From contig JAQVBQ010000003.1 of the NCBI GenBank assembly GCA_028690215.1, positions 8,272 through 72,271 of the forward strand: a stretch of 64,000 nucleotides of DNA, read 5' to 3'. This document shows, one piece after another, positions 17,192 through 26,442 of the stretch. The translations under genes and the position numbers were made by a program. This stretch comes from Bacteroidales bacterium (lineage in GTDB: Bacteria; Bacteroidota; Bacteroidia; Bacteroidales; UBA932). Below the pieces are notes generated by a model. That model had not been told where the DNA came from and ran no database searches. It saw nothing but the letters and a program-made list of their open reading frames with translations. Positions within the stretch are counted from its first letter, which is position 1. Each line of letters begins with the position of its first letter.

Positions 17192-17802
17192 TCAGGAGGA
17201 TTTTAATAGCAGTATCGGCTTTTTTATTATTATCCAATGTTGTTTCTGCTCAGATGAGAGAGCACCTGGTGGGATTTAAGGCTGCATACAATATCAGTGG
17301 AGTCGATTTTACACCTGAACTGCTGGAGGTAAAGGATATAAAGAGTGTCAGCAACTACTCTGTGGTTTACACTTTTTATCACGACCTATGGAAAACAATG
17401 CCTTATTTCGGATTTCAGCTAGGACTCTCATCTCAGGAACAAGGTTATTCGATAGGCGGGATTGAGAAGAGGATGACTGTCTGGGAAGTCCCTTTTGTAT
17501 CCCAATTTCATATTGACTTCTGGCATATGAGGTTTTTGGTGAATCTCGGCGGTTTTGCCGGATACCGGAGTGATAAGACAGGTGGCTTCGAAGATACAGA
17601 CTATAAAATCGATTACGGATTTATTGCCGGTGGTGGACTTGCATTTGTCCTCAAACCATTCGAGTTGCATTTAGAGGGCAACTATCAATATTCTTTATCA
17701 TCTCTATATAACGCAAAGAGAATAAGTACAACAGAATTAGAATATGCTTATCCGCGGCAACTGCTGTTTAGTGCAGCTCTCTATATACATCTGAATAAAT
17801 GA
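17188..17802 (+). CDS. Outer-membrane beta-barrel protein (PorT-like family)
   Basis: The 204-residue protein starts at a GTG overlapping the previous stop. It has a signal peptide ending VVSAQ, then alternating amphipathic strands (GFKAAYNISGVD, PYFGFQLGLSS, FLVNLGGFAGYRS, FIAGGGLAFVLKPFELHLEGNYQYSLSSL) and a terminal strand LLFSAALYIHLNK, consistent with a small eight-stranded barrel. I do not recognise a specific function. It is coupled to the upstream lipoprotein and overlaps ispG by 4 bases. Confidence 0.75.
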   Translation: MIRRILIAVSAFLLLSNVVSAQMREHLVGFKAAYNISGVDFTPELLEVKDIKSVSNYSVVYTFYHDLWKTMPYFGFQLGLSSQEQGYSIGGIEKRMTVWEVPFVSQFHIDFWHMRFLVNLGGFAGYRSDKTGGFEDTDYKIDYGFIAGGGLAFVLKPFELHLEGNYQYSLSSLYNAKRISTTELEYAYPRQLLFSAALYIHLNK

Positions 17803-19154
17803 AAAAAATTGAGGTAAAGGTTGGTAATGTCACTATAGGGGGCAATCAGAGACCTATAGTCCAGACTATGTGCAATACAGCCACTCAGGATGTCGAATCC
17901 TCCTTCAAGCAATGTGTCAGGCTCTATGAGAAAGGTGCTGAGATAATCAGACTCACAACTCAGGGAATTAAGGAGGTTGAAGCTCTTAAAGCAATCAAAT
18001 CAAGGCTTAGAGATAATGGAATATATGTTCCGCTTGTTGCTGATGTCCACTTCTCTGCTGATGTGGCTATAGCTGCGGCGAAAGTTGCAGATAAGGTGAG
18101 GATAAATCCGGGAAACTTTGCCAAGGATTTTGATATTGCTGCCAAGAAGTTTTCTGAACTGATTGAGGTTTGTAAGGATGAGGGAACAGCATTGAGGATA
18201 GGTATTAATCATGGATCTCTCGGAGAGCGCATTGTGGAGAAGTATGGTGATACACCTTTAGGGATGGTAAATGCTGCGTTGGAATGGATAGAGATGTCCA
18301 GAGATAACAGTTTCGATCAGATTGTATTATCGCTCAAATCAAGTAACACGAGAGTAATGGTTGAAGCATACAGGTTGTTATACATAGAGATGACAACATT
18401 CGGAGAGGTTTATCCTTTACATCTTGGTGTGACAGAGGCAGGAAACGGAGAGGCCGGCAGAGTGAAGTCTGCTGTGGGGATATCTGCTCTCCTCTCTGTA
18501 GGAATTGGAGATACAATCAGGGTTTCTCTAACTGAAGACCCTGCAAACGAGATACCTGTTGCCCGTTTTATAGCCGATTACTTCTATCAAAGGCAGAATA
18601 GCTATTTTAGTAATTCCAAGATAAGCAAGCAAGAAGACGGGACACTCCTATGCGAAACCACTTTTGATTGTCAAAATTGGGATCAATTCATTCTGACTGC
18701 CTCTTGTGAACTTGGGCCACCACTCCTTGACAAGATTATTGATGATGTCAGCATAAAACTAAATTGCCCGGAACTTTTCACTATAGATGATATAAACAGA
18801 TTCAGGGATACTCTTTTACAGGCATCCCGCAGGAAGTTTTCTTCTCCTGAGTATATTGCATGTCCGGGTTGCGGAAGAACGCTATTCAATTTAGAGAGTG
18901 TCTTTAACGAGGTTAAAAGAAGAACATCTCATCTTGCCGGTTATAATATTGCCGTAATGGGGTGTATAGTAAACGGCCCGGGAGAGATGTCCGATGCAGA
19001 TTATGGATATGTCGGAGAGGGCAAAAATAAGGTCACAATTTACAGAGGAAAAGAGCCTGTTTATAGGTCTGTTCCTGAGGATAGGGCAATAGATATGCTG
19101 TTAGAGCTTATTGAGGAAGATGCTCGCAATAAAGTCTTCCTCCCTCGGATCTGA
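17799..19154 (+). CDS. ispG: IspG (GcpE), 4-hydroxy-3-methylbut-2-enyl diphosphate synthase
   Basis: IspG makes HMBPP in the MEP isoprenoid pathway. The TIM-barrel part is clear (PIVQTMCNTATQD, VADVHFSADVAIAA, RINPGNF, LGVTEAGNGE), and the [4Fe-4S] part has Cys pairs in ACPGCGRT and MGCIVNGPGEM. At 451 residues it lies between the two-domain E. coli type (about 370) and the long three-domain type usual in Bacteroidota (about 600 or more). The insertion between barrel and cluster domain is only about 70-80 residues. Its last 47 bases overlap the convergent NfeD gene. Confidence 0.95.
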   Translation: MKKIEVKVGNVTIGGNQRPIVQTMCNTATQDVESSFKQCVRLYEKGAEIIRLTTQGIKEVEALKAIKSRLRDNGIYVPLVADVHFSADVAIAAAKVADKVRINPGNFAKDFDIAAKKFSELIEVCKDEGTALRIGINHGSLGERIVEKYGDTPLGMVNAALEWIEMSRDNSFDQIVLSLKSSNTRVMVEAYRLLYIEMTTFGEVYPLHLGVTEAGNGEAGRVKSAVGISALLSVGIGDTIRVSLTEDPANEIPVARFIADYFYQRQNSYFSNSKISKQEDGTLLCETTFDCQNWDQFILTASCELGPPLLDKIIDDVSIKLNCPELFTIDDINRFRDTLLQASRRKFSSPEYIACPGCGRTLFNLESVFNEVKRRTSHLAGYNIAVMGCIVNGPGEMSDADYGYVGEGKNKVTIYRGKEPVYRSVPEDRAIDMLLELIEEDARNKVFLPRI

Positions 19155-20418
19155 CAATTTTAACGTGATCTCCCGGAAGAGCTGTTCCATTTTCCATAGT
19201 AGCCTCATACCATATCCCTTGAACCTCTACTTTTCCGGATGGATACATCTTACTTCTGACAATCCCCTCCTCTCCTTCTAGTTTGTCAACTCGTGCTACT
19301 CCGACAAAACCCTCTTTGTCCCTAAGTTCAGTATGTAATGCTAGTCTAATAAAGCTGTTCCCCCTGGAAAAACGGCTGGCCAACAGAATTGATAAGATTA
19401 GTGACAGGAAGGAACTGAGAAGAACTATTGCTAATGGCTTTATAACGGGCACAAAGTTAAATTTACCGTGGTAATAGAATAAGTCATTGTCTATCATTGC
19501 AAATACCAATCCTGTTATAGTGAGTATCAATCCTGTTACACCGGCTACTCCGAACCCAGGAATTACAAATATTTCAATGATAATCAATACTATGCCTAGT
19601 GCAAATACTATTATCTCCCAATTTTCTGCAAGACCTTCAATATATAGTGGCAAAAAGTAAAGAAGAGCTCCTAAAATCGCTACTATCGATGGCATTCCAA
19701 GTCCTGGGCTCTGCATCTCAAAATAGATACCTCCTATTATAAACATCAGGAAAATACCTTGCAGATATGGAGTGATTAGAAAGGAGATCAGCTTGTCAAG
19801 GAATGAGACCTCCTGTTTTGATGTAACTATGGTTGAATCTTTGGCGATAATCTTTTCCACCTCATCTATGCTCTCTGCCTTACCTTCACAATATCCGATA
19901 TTGATTGCCTCTTCCGGAGTCAGGCTGAGTACTTTTACACTATCTGTTACCATTGATTCTGCTATTGATGGGTCTCTTCCGTTTACCTGGGCTGTCGCAC
20001 GCATCATAGCTCTCATGAATGCCTGATATTTATCCGGCATAACCTCTCCGGTCTGGTTTACTACAGTAGAAGCCCCGAACGTACTCCCTTTACTCATATA
20101 TATACTGTCACATGCAATAGATATCAATGCCCCGGCAGAGACTGCCTGATGATTAATGAAAGCCACTGTTGTAATATGTGTCCTTAGTATGGATGTTCTT
20201 ATGCTGTCTGCTGCATCGACAGCACCGCCATAAGTATTGATATCGAATATAATATAGTCTGATTTTTGTTTTTCAGCCTCCGTGATTCCTTTATTCACTA
20301 TTCTGAACAGACCGGGGCCAACCTCTCCTTTGAGGTTAATCACATAGAAAGAGATATCTTTTCCAAATGCAGGAAAGAAGATAATTAAGATGAGATATGT
20401 TAATATTAATCTTTTCAT
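19108..20418 (-). CDS. NfeD-family membrane-bound serine protease (ClpP-class)
   Basis: The track ORF starts at 20460, but the first 14 residues are unlike a signal peptide. The ATG at 20418 gives MKRLILTYLILIIFFPAFG, a clean signal, so I use it (436 residues). A ClpP/SppA-like protease domain follows, with Gly-rich NTYGGAVDAAD and serine in HQAVSAGALIS. Then come several transmembrane helices and a C-terminal NfeD OB-fold (about 380-436; GVARVDKLEGEEG). Family members act in membrane quality control with stomatin/flotillin partners, none of which is adjacent. Convergent with ispG. Confidence 0.9.
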   Translation of the reverse strand: MKRLILTYLILIIFFPAFGKDISFYVINLKGEVGPGLFRIVNKGITEAEKQKSDYIIFDINTYGGAVDAADSIRTSILRTHITTVAFINHQAVSAGALISIACDSIYMSKGSTFGASTVVNQTGEVMPDKYQAFMRAMMRATAQVNGRDPSIAESMVTDSVKVLSLTPEEAINIGYCEGKAESIDEVEKIIAKDSTIVTSKQEVSFLDKLISFLITPYLQGIFLMFIIGGIYFEMQSPGLGMPSIVAILGALLYFLPLYIEGLAENWEIIVFALGIVLIIIEIFVIPGFGVAGVTGLILTITGLVFAMIDNDLFYYHGKFNFVPVIKPLAIVLLSSFLSLILSILLASRFSRGNSFIRLALHTELRDKEGFVGVARVDKLEGEEGIVRSKMYPSGKVEVQGIWYEATMENGTALPGDHVKIVRSEGGRLYCEHLPQ

Positions 20419-20444
20419 GAAAGTAAAGATAGAGTGATTTTTCC

Positions 20445-20452
20445 TATTTTTG
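20445..20452 (+). promoter_or_regulatory. -7 promoter element of the C69 dipeptidase gene
   Basis: TATTTTTG matches TAnnTTTG and sits about 43 bases before the ATG at 20496, in the gap divergent from the NfeD gene. On the other strand TATCTTTA, just before the NfeD ATG, is a one-mismatch candidate. Confidence 0.5.
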
Positions 20453-20495
20453 TAAATCAAGGTTTAATAATCCTAAACAAATCTGAATAATCAAT

Positions 20496-22070
20496 ATGAA
20501 AAAAACACTATTCTCGTGTCTGCTCTCAATGACCTTTTTTGTCGCTTCCGCTCAGACAAATTTGTATAAAGAGAGCTGTACATCTATCATGGTTGCCAAA
20601 GGTGCAAGTACAGACGGTTCCGTTATGACAGCACACACATGTGATGCAAATTACAGAACCTGGGTCGAGATGACTCCATCAAAAACATATAAAGCAGGAG
20701 ATACAGAACCTGTTTATTGGGGTGTTTTGCACAATGAAGAACCGTGGGATATGAGAAATGTGGTTGAAAAAGGGAGGATTCCGGCTGTAGCAAGCACTTA
20801 TGCATATCTGAACACAGCATATCCTTGTCTGAATGAAAAACAGCTGGCGATAGGTGAAACTACGATTGAGGGAAGAGAGCTTTTACTAAACGAAAACGGA
20901 CTTTTTCTGATAGAGGAGCTGGAAAGGATTGCTCTTCAGAGGTGTGACAATGCTGTTGATGCTATCAAACTGGTGGGTAAACTTGCTGAACAGTACGGTT
21001 ATGCAGATTGGGGCGAATGTATTACTATTGCTGATAAAAAAGAGGTGTGGCAAATGGAGTTATTCGGTTCAGGACCCGGTAAGCCTTCCGCAATATGGGT
21101 TGCCCAGCGAATCCCGGATGATCATGTAGGTATATCTGCCAACATTCCAAGAATTGCAAAGGTAGATTTCAACGATCCCAGGAATTTTCTCTATAGTTCT
21201 GATATCAAGGAGAGAGTTAAAAAGCTGGGACTATGGGACGGAAAAGAGGAGTTTGTATTTTGGAAAATAAACAATGGCAAGAAGCCTTTCTCTGTTAGAG
21301 AGTACTTTGTTTTGAATGCTTTGGCTCCATCTCTGAACCTTAAATACGAGGCTGATGAGCTGCCATTTTCTGTAAAACCTGATAAGAAGGTTGATGTTAG
21401 GGATGTACTGGCCTTATATCGTCAGACTTACGACGGGACAAGGTTTGACCAAGTCGCAAATCTCTCTGTTGTTGTGACAAGAAAAGATGCTATCAGAGGT
21501 GAATACAAGGATACCGTAAGACCTATATCAACTTTTATGACAAACGATATGAGAGCTCTCCTTAATTCATTAAAGCCGGGAGTTACAGAACGTAACAGGA
21601 CTATTGCTGTAATCCAGTGCTCTTATTCGCATGTAATTCAGCTCAGAGATTGGTTGCCTGATGAAGTTGGAGGTGTTGCCTACTTCTCTTTTGACAATCC
21701 TGCTCAGAGTCCTAAAATCCCGATTTACGCAGGTATTACAAATTTACCCAAGAGTTATTCTGTATGCGGACAAAAAAGATATAGAGAGGATGCTGCAATC
21801 TGGACATTCAGGGAGACTAACAGGATTGCAACTATCAATTGGGACAAAACCAGAAAAATTATAGAACCTCAGGTAATGGGTTTTGAGAATATGCATTTTA
21901 GAGACGCTTCTCAAATTGAAAATCTGGCTGTTCAGCTTATTAAGGAGGGTAAAAAAGAGGAAGCCAGAAAGCTGCTGACAGACTATACAAACAACTTTGC
22001 AGCATCGGCAATGAGAAGATGGATAGAACTTAAGGCTGAACTGTGGACAATTTTTGCAAGGAGCATGTAG
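20496..22070 (+). CDS. C69-family (PepD-like) dipeptidase, exported
   Basis: The 524-residue protein has a signal peptide (LLSMTFFVASAQ) and then KESCTSIMVAKGASTDGS, the start of peptidase family C69. Cys28 is the expected N-terminal nucleophile, exposed after removal of a short propeptide. Conserved downstream segments include AIGETTIEGRELL, YGYADWGECITIAD and AIWVAQRIPDDHVG. Family members cleave dipeptides, which fits an amino-acid-fermenting anaerobe. It appears to be a single-gene unit between NfeD and carA. Confidence 0.92.
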   Translation: MKKTLFSCLLSMTFFVASAQTNLYKESCTSIMVAKGASTDGSVMTAHTCDANYRTWVEMTPSKTYKAGDTEPVYWGVLHNEEPWDMRNVVEKGRIPAVASTYAYLNTAYPCLNEKQLAIGETTIEGRELLLNENGLFLIEELERIALQRCDNAVDAIKLVGKLAEQYGYADWGECITIADKKEVWQMELFGSGPGKPSAIWVAQRIPDDHVGISANIPRIAKVDFNDPRNFLYSSDIKERVKKLGLWDGKEEFVFWKINNGKKPFSVREYFVLNALAPSLNLKYEADELPFSVKPDKKVDVRDVLALYRQTYDGTRFDQVANLSVVVTRKDAIRGEYKDTVRPISTFMTNDMRALLNSLKPGVTERNRTIAVIQCSYSHVIQLRDWLPDEVGGVAYFSFDNPAQSPKIPIYAGITNLPKSYSVCGQKRYREDAAIWTFRETNRIATINWDKTRKIIEPQVMGFENMHFRDASQIENLAVQLIKEGKKEEARKLLTDYTNNFAASAMRRWIELKAELWTIFARSM

Positions 22071-22099
22071 TTCTGTTTTACATAACTCTATTTTTTCAT

Positions 22100-22107
22100 T
22101 ACCTTTG
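22100..22107 (+). promoter_or_regulatory. -7 promoter element of carAB
   Basis: TACCTTTG is an exact TAnnTTTG match followed by C, 33 bases before the carA ATG, within a 69-base gap. I see no pyrimidine attenuator or clear terminator hairpin in the leader. Confidence 0.65.
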
Positions 22108-22139
22108 CCCGATTTTAATAATTTTAATCAGAAAAAGTA

Positions 22140-23210
22140 ATGAGCGACAACAAACCGGCAACATTGCTCCTCGAATCTGGGGTGGAATTTAAGGGTTACT
22201 CATTTGGAAACGACCAAGCCATTGATGGTGAGGTCGTTTTTTCTACCGCTATGGTGGGTTATCCAGAGAGTCTCACTGATCCATCCTATTCCGGGCAGAT
22301 TCTATGTGTCACTTATCCTTTGGTAGGAAACTACGGAGTGCCAGAGGATACGATAGTAGACAACCTTTCCACCCTTTTTGAATCAGAGAGGATCCATGTC
22401 CGAGGATTGATAATATCAGATTATTCCTTCAACTACAGTCACTGGAATGCAGTAAAAAGCCTTGATAAGTGGCTTAAAGAGCACAATATACCCGGTATTT
22501 ATGGGGTAGATACCCGAGAATTGACAAAGATCCTCAGAGAAGAGGGTTCTCTTCTTGGAAAGATTATCCCGGAAGGAAGAGAGCTTGAAGGTTTTTATGA
22601 TCCGAACCTGATCAGTCAGGTTGACCTTGTAAGTTGCAAAGATGTTATGCATTACGGTTCGGGTAAGAAAAAAGTTGTTCTTGTAGACTGCGGAGTAAAG
22701 CATAATATTATCAGATGTCTTGTAAAACGCGGAGTTGAAGTTATCAGAGTTCCATGGAATTTTGATTTCCATACCATTGAATATGACGGACTGTTCATTT
22801 CAAACGGACCGGGCAACCCTGACTTTTGTACTACAGCTGTTGAGAATATTGCTAAAGCTTACCAGATGGACAAACCAATCTTCGGTATTTGTATGGGTAA
22901 TCAGTTGATGGCAAAAGCCGGTGGAGCCAAGACATATAAGATGAAATACGGTCACAGAAGTCATAATCAACCGGTAAGGATGGCAAATAGTGACAGATGT
23001 TTCATAACTTCTCAGAATCACGGTTTTGCCGTTGACAACAACACTTTGGGCGCAGATTGGGAACCACTGTTCATAAATATGAACGATAACTCAAACGAAG
23101 GTATTAGACATAAATCCAAACCTTTCTTCTCATGTCAGTTCCATCCGGAGGCCTCAAGCGGACCAACCGATACTGAATTTCTTTTTGATGACTTTATTAA
23201 ACTGCTTTAA
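22140..23210 (+). CDS. carA: Carbamoyl-phosphate synthase small subunit (glutaminase)
   Basis: The 356-residue protein has the small-subunit N-terminal domain (GEVVFSTAMVGYPESLTDPSY) and a class I glutamine amidotransferase domain. The latter has nucleophile Cys in FGICMGNQLM, SQNHGFAV, and the His-Glu pair in CQFHPEASSGP. It supplies ammonia to CarB for carbamoyl phosphate, the precursor of arginine and pyrimidines. carB follows 2 bases later. Confidence 0.97.
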   Translation: MSDNKPATLLLESGVEFKGYSFGNDQAIDGEVVFSTAMVGYPESLTDPSYSGQILCVTYPLVGNYGVPEDTIVDNLSTLFESERIHVRGLIISDYSFNYSHWNAVKSLDKWLKEHNIPGIYGVDTRELTKILREEGSLLGKIIPEGRELEGFYDPNLISQVDLVSCKDVMHYGSGKKKVVLVDCGVKHNIIRCLVKRGVEVIRVPWNFDFHTIEYDGLFISNGPGNPDFCTTAVENIAKAYQMDKPIFGICMGNQLMAKAGGAKTYKMKYGHRSHNQPVRMANSDRCFITSQNHGFAVDNNTLGADWEPLFINMNDNSNEGIRHKSKPFFSCQFHPEASSGPTDTEFLFDDFIKLL

Positions 23211-23212
23211 AA

Positions 23213-26200
23213 ATGGATAAAAATCTGAATAAAGTACTTCTTCTTGGATCTGGAGCTCTAAAGATCGGTGAAGCCGGAGAATTTGACTATTCCGGTTCTC
23301 AGGCACTTAAGGCGCTCAAGGAAGAGGGCATAGAGACAATTCTCATAAACCCGAATATTGCAACTGTTCAGACATCTGAAGGTGTAGCAGACAAAATATA
23401 TTTTCTTCCGGTAACTCCCTTCTTTGTAGAGGAGGTTATCAAAAAGGAAAAACCAGATGGTATTTTACTTGCTTTTGGAGGACAGACCGCACTTAATTGT
23501 GGTGTGGAGTTACATAGAAGTGGAATATTTGAAAAATACGGAATTCGTGTTTTAGGAACACCTGTTCAGGCCATAATGGATACCGAAGATAGAGAGCTGT
23601 TTGTCAAAAAGCTCGATCAAATCTCGGTGAAAACTATAAAAAGCCATGCGGTTGAAAATCTTGAAGATGCCATTGATGCCGCAAAAAATCTCGGGTATCC
23701 GGTTATTTTAAGAGCTGCCTATGCATTAGGCGGACTTGGAAGCGGTTTTTGTGACAATGAAGAAGAGTTGAAAGTGCTGGCGAAGAAGGCATTCTCCTAC
23801 TCTCCCCAGGTGTTAGTGGAAAAGTCTCTCAAAGGGTGGAAAGAGATTGAGTATGAGGTTGTAAGAGATAAATATGACAACTGTATTACTGTATGTAATA
23901 TGGAGAATTTTGACCCTCTCGGTATCCACACCGGAGAGAGTATTGTTGTTGCACCCTCTCAGACCCTCACTAACAGCGAGTTTCATCTCTTGAGGGAGCT
24001 TGCAATAAGGATTGTAAGACATATAGGTATTGTAGGTGAATGTAATGTTCAATATGCATTTGATCCTAAATCAGAGGATTATAGAGTGATTGAAGTAAAT
24101 GCAAGGTTGAGTAGATCGTCTGCATTAGCTTCTAAAGCAACAGGTTATCCTTTAGCATTTGTCGCAGCGAAACTTGGTCTTGGCTATGGGCTATTTGATT
24201 TAAAGAACTCTGTTACCAAGACAACACCTGCATTTTTCGAACCTGCCTTAGATTACATTGTTTGTAAGATTCCTAGATGGGATCTCTCTAAATTCCAGGG
24301 AGTTTCAAGAGAGATAGGTTCAAGTATGAAGAGTGTCGGAGAGGTGATGGCAATTGGAAGGAGCTTTGAAGAGGCGATTCAAAAGGGCCTAAGGATGATC
24401 GGGCAAGGGGCGCACGGGTTTGTTGCCAACAGAGAGATTAATGTTGAAAACATTGAAAAATCTTTGAGAGAGCCTACTGATAACCGTATTTTCGTAATAT
24501 CAAAGGCATTTCAGGAAGGTTATACAGTAGATCAGATACATGATTATACAAAGATTGACAAATGGTTCCTTGACAAATTGTTCAATATCTTTAAGACATC
24601 ATTGGAGATAACTGAGGTGAACAAGTTGGAAAACCTCTCGCTGGATTTATTGAAACTTGCAAAAAGACAGGGCTTTTCTGATTTCCAGATTGGCAGACTT
24701 GTTTTCAAGGATAAGATAGATGTTGATGAGTCATCCTATCTTGTGAGACGATTCAGAAAAGAACATGGTATTACTCCGGTTGTCAAACAGATAGATACAC
24801 TTGCAGCAGAGTATCCTGCCCAGACAAATTATCTATATCTTACTTATAACGGAACTCACAATGATGTCAAGTATTTAGGTGACCATAAGTCAATTATAGT
24901 TTTAGGTTCAGGAGCGTACAGAATTGGTAGCTCTGTTGAGTTTGACTGGTGTAGCGTTAATGCTTTGCAGACAATCCGGAACCGGGGATGGAGAGGTGTT
25001 ATGATTAATTATAATCCCGAGACCGTCTCCACTGACTATGATATGTGTGACCGACTCTATTTTGATGAGCTTACATATGAGAGAGTTATGGATATCTACG
25101 AGCTGGAGAGACCGAATGGTCTGATTGTCTCTGTTGGCGGGCAGATACCTAATAACCTTGCACTCAAACTTGACCGGTCTGGTGTTAATCTGTTAGGCAC
25201 CAGCGCAAAAAGCATAGATAATGCCGAGGATAGACATAAGTTCTCTTCAATGCTTGACCGTCTTCAGATTGATCAGCCTAGGTGGAAAGAGTTGTCCACA
25301 ATGGCAGATGTAAAGGTGTTTGTCAAAGAGGTGGGGTATCCTGTGTTGGTAAGACCTTCATATGTGCTTTCAGGAGCGGCAATGAATGTCTGTTCAAATA
25401 ACGATGAGCTGGAGCAGTTCCTTCGTCTGGCAGCAAATGTATCTAAAAAGCACCCTGTCGTAGTCTCTGAATTCATACAGAATGCTAAGGAGATAGAGTG
25501 TGATGCAGTGGCAGACAAAGGTAACATGATTGCTTATGCGATTTCAGAGCATATTGAATTTGCAGGTGTTCACTCAGGTGACGCTACAATTCAGTTCCCT
25601 CCCCAGAAGCTTTATGTAGAGACATTCAGACGAATAAAGAAAATTGCCAAAAAAATTGCCGAGGAGTTACAGATCTCAGGTCCTTTTAATATACAGTTTC
25701 TTGCAAAAGAGAATGATATAAAGGTTATTGAGTGTAATCTAAGAGCTTCAAGAAGCTTCCCTTTTGTCTCCAAGGTTTTGAAAATAAACTTTATAGATCT
25801 TGCAACCAGGATTATGATCGGCGAAGAGGTACAGCCTCCTCATAAGAGTGCTTTTGATCTGGATTACGTAGGTATAAAGGCTTCTCAGTTCTCCTTCTCA
25901 AGACTTCAGAAGGCTGATCCTGTACTGGGAGTTGACATGGCTTCTACCGGAGAGGTGGGTTGTATCGGGGACGACACAAACGAGGCAATTCTTAAATCAA
26001 TGCTTTCAGTGGGTTATAAAGTTCCAAAGAAAAATATCCTGATATCATCCGGAGATGCAAAGCAGAAAGCAGAACTCCTTTCTACTTCTGTCTTGCTGAC
26101 AAGTAAAGGCTATAATTTATATGCAACGGGTGGAACCTATAAGTTCCTGGTTGACAATCACGTGGAAGTAACACATGTGTTATGGCCAAGTGAGGAGGGA

Positions 26201-26437
26201 AATGAGCCACAGGCCTTGAAGATGATTCAAAACAAGCAGATAGATCTGGTCATAAATATTCCTAAAAACCTTACCCAGGTTGAGTTGGAGAATGGCTACA
26301 AGATAAGAAGGGCTGCAGTTGATTTCAATATACCACTTTTAACCAATGCAAGACTTGCTTCTGCCTTTATTAATGCATTCTGCAGTATGTCTCTTAATGA
26401 CATACACATTAAAAGTTGGGATGAGTATATCTCATAA
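23213..26437 (+). CDS. carB: Carbamoyl-phosphate synthase large subunit
   Basis: The 1074-residue protein is full length, with two homologous ATP-grasp halves. The first starts LLLGSGALKIGEAGEFDYSG and the second IIVLGSGAYRIGSSVEFDW. Each is followed by ATP-binding and acidic metal-ligand segments (VIEVNARLSRSSAL; VIECNLRASRSFPF). The C-terminal MGS-like allosteric domain begins near KAELLSTSVLLTSKGYNLYATGGT. It makes carbamoyl phosphate from bicarbonate, ammonia and two ATP. Its stop lies 5 bases from the end of the convergent rmuC. Confidence 0.98.
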   Translation: MDKNLNKVLLLGSGALKIGEAGEFDYSGSQALKALKEEGIETILINPNIATVQTSEGVADKIYFLPVTPFFVEEVIKKEKPDGILLAFGGQTALNCGVELHRSGIFEKYGIRVLGTPVQAIMDTEDRELFVKKLDQISVKTIKSHAVENLEDAIDAAKNLGYPVILRAAYALGGLGSGFCDNEEELKVLAKKAFSYSPQVLVEKSLKGWKEIEYEVVRDKYDNCITVCNMENFDPLGIHTGESIVVAPSQTLTNSEFHLLRELAIRIVRHIGIVGECNVQYAFDPKSEDYRVIEVNARLSRSSALASKATGYPLAFVAAKLGLGYGLFDLKNSVTKTTPAFFEPALDYIVCKIPRWDLSKFQGVSREIGSSMKSVGEVMAIGRSFEEAIQKGLRMIGQGAHGFVANREINVENIEKSLREPTDNRIFVISKAFQEGYTVDQIHDYTKIDKWFLDKLFNIFKTSLEITEVNKLENLSLDLLKLAKRQGFSDFQIGRLVFKDKIDVDESSYLVRRFRKEHGITPVVKQIDTLAAEYPAQTNYLYLTYNGTHNDVKYLGDHKSIIVLGSGAYRIGSSVEFDWCSVNALQTIRNRGWRGVMINYNPETVSTDYDMCDRLYFDELTYERVMDIYELERPNGLIVSVGGQIPNNLALKLDRSGVNLLGTSAKSIDNAEDRHKFSSMLDRLQIDQPRWKELSTMADVKVFVKEVGYPVLVRPSYVLSGAAMNVCSNNDELEQFLRLAANVSKKHPVVVSEFIQNAKEIECDAVADKGNMIAYAISEHIEFAGVHSGDATIQFPPQKLYVETFRRIKKIAKKIAEELQISGPFNIQFLAKENDIKVIECNLRASRSFPFVSKVLKINFIDLATRIMIGEEVQPPHKSAFDLDYVGIKASQFSFSRLQKADPVLGVDMASTGEVGCIGDDTNEAILKSMLSVGYKVPKKNILISSGDAKQKAELLSTSVLLTSKGYNLYATGGTYKFLVDNHVEVTHVLWPSEEGNEPQALKMIQNKQIDLVINIPKNLTQVELENGYKIRRAAVDFNIPLLTNARLASAFINAFCSMSLNDIHIKSWDEYIS

Positions 26438-26442
26438 AAGTA

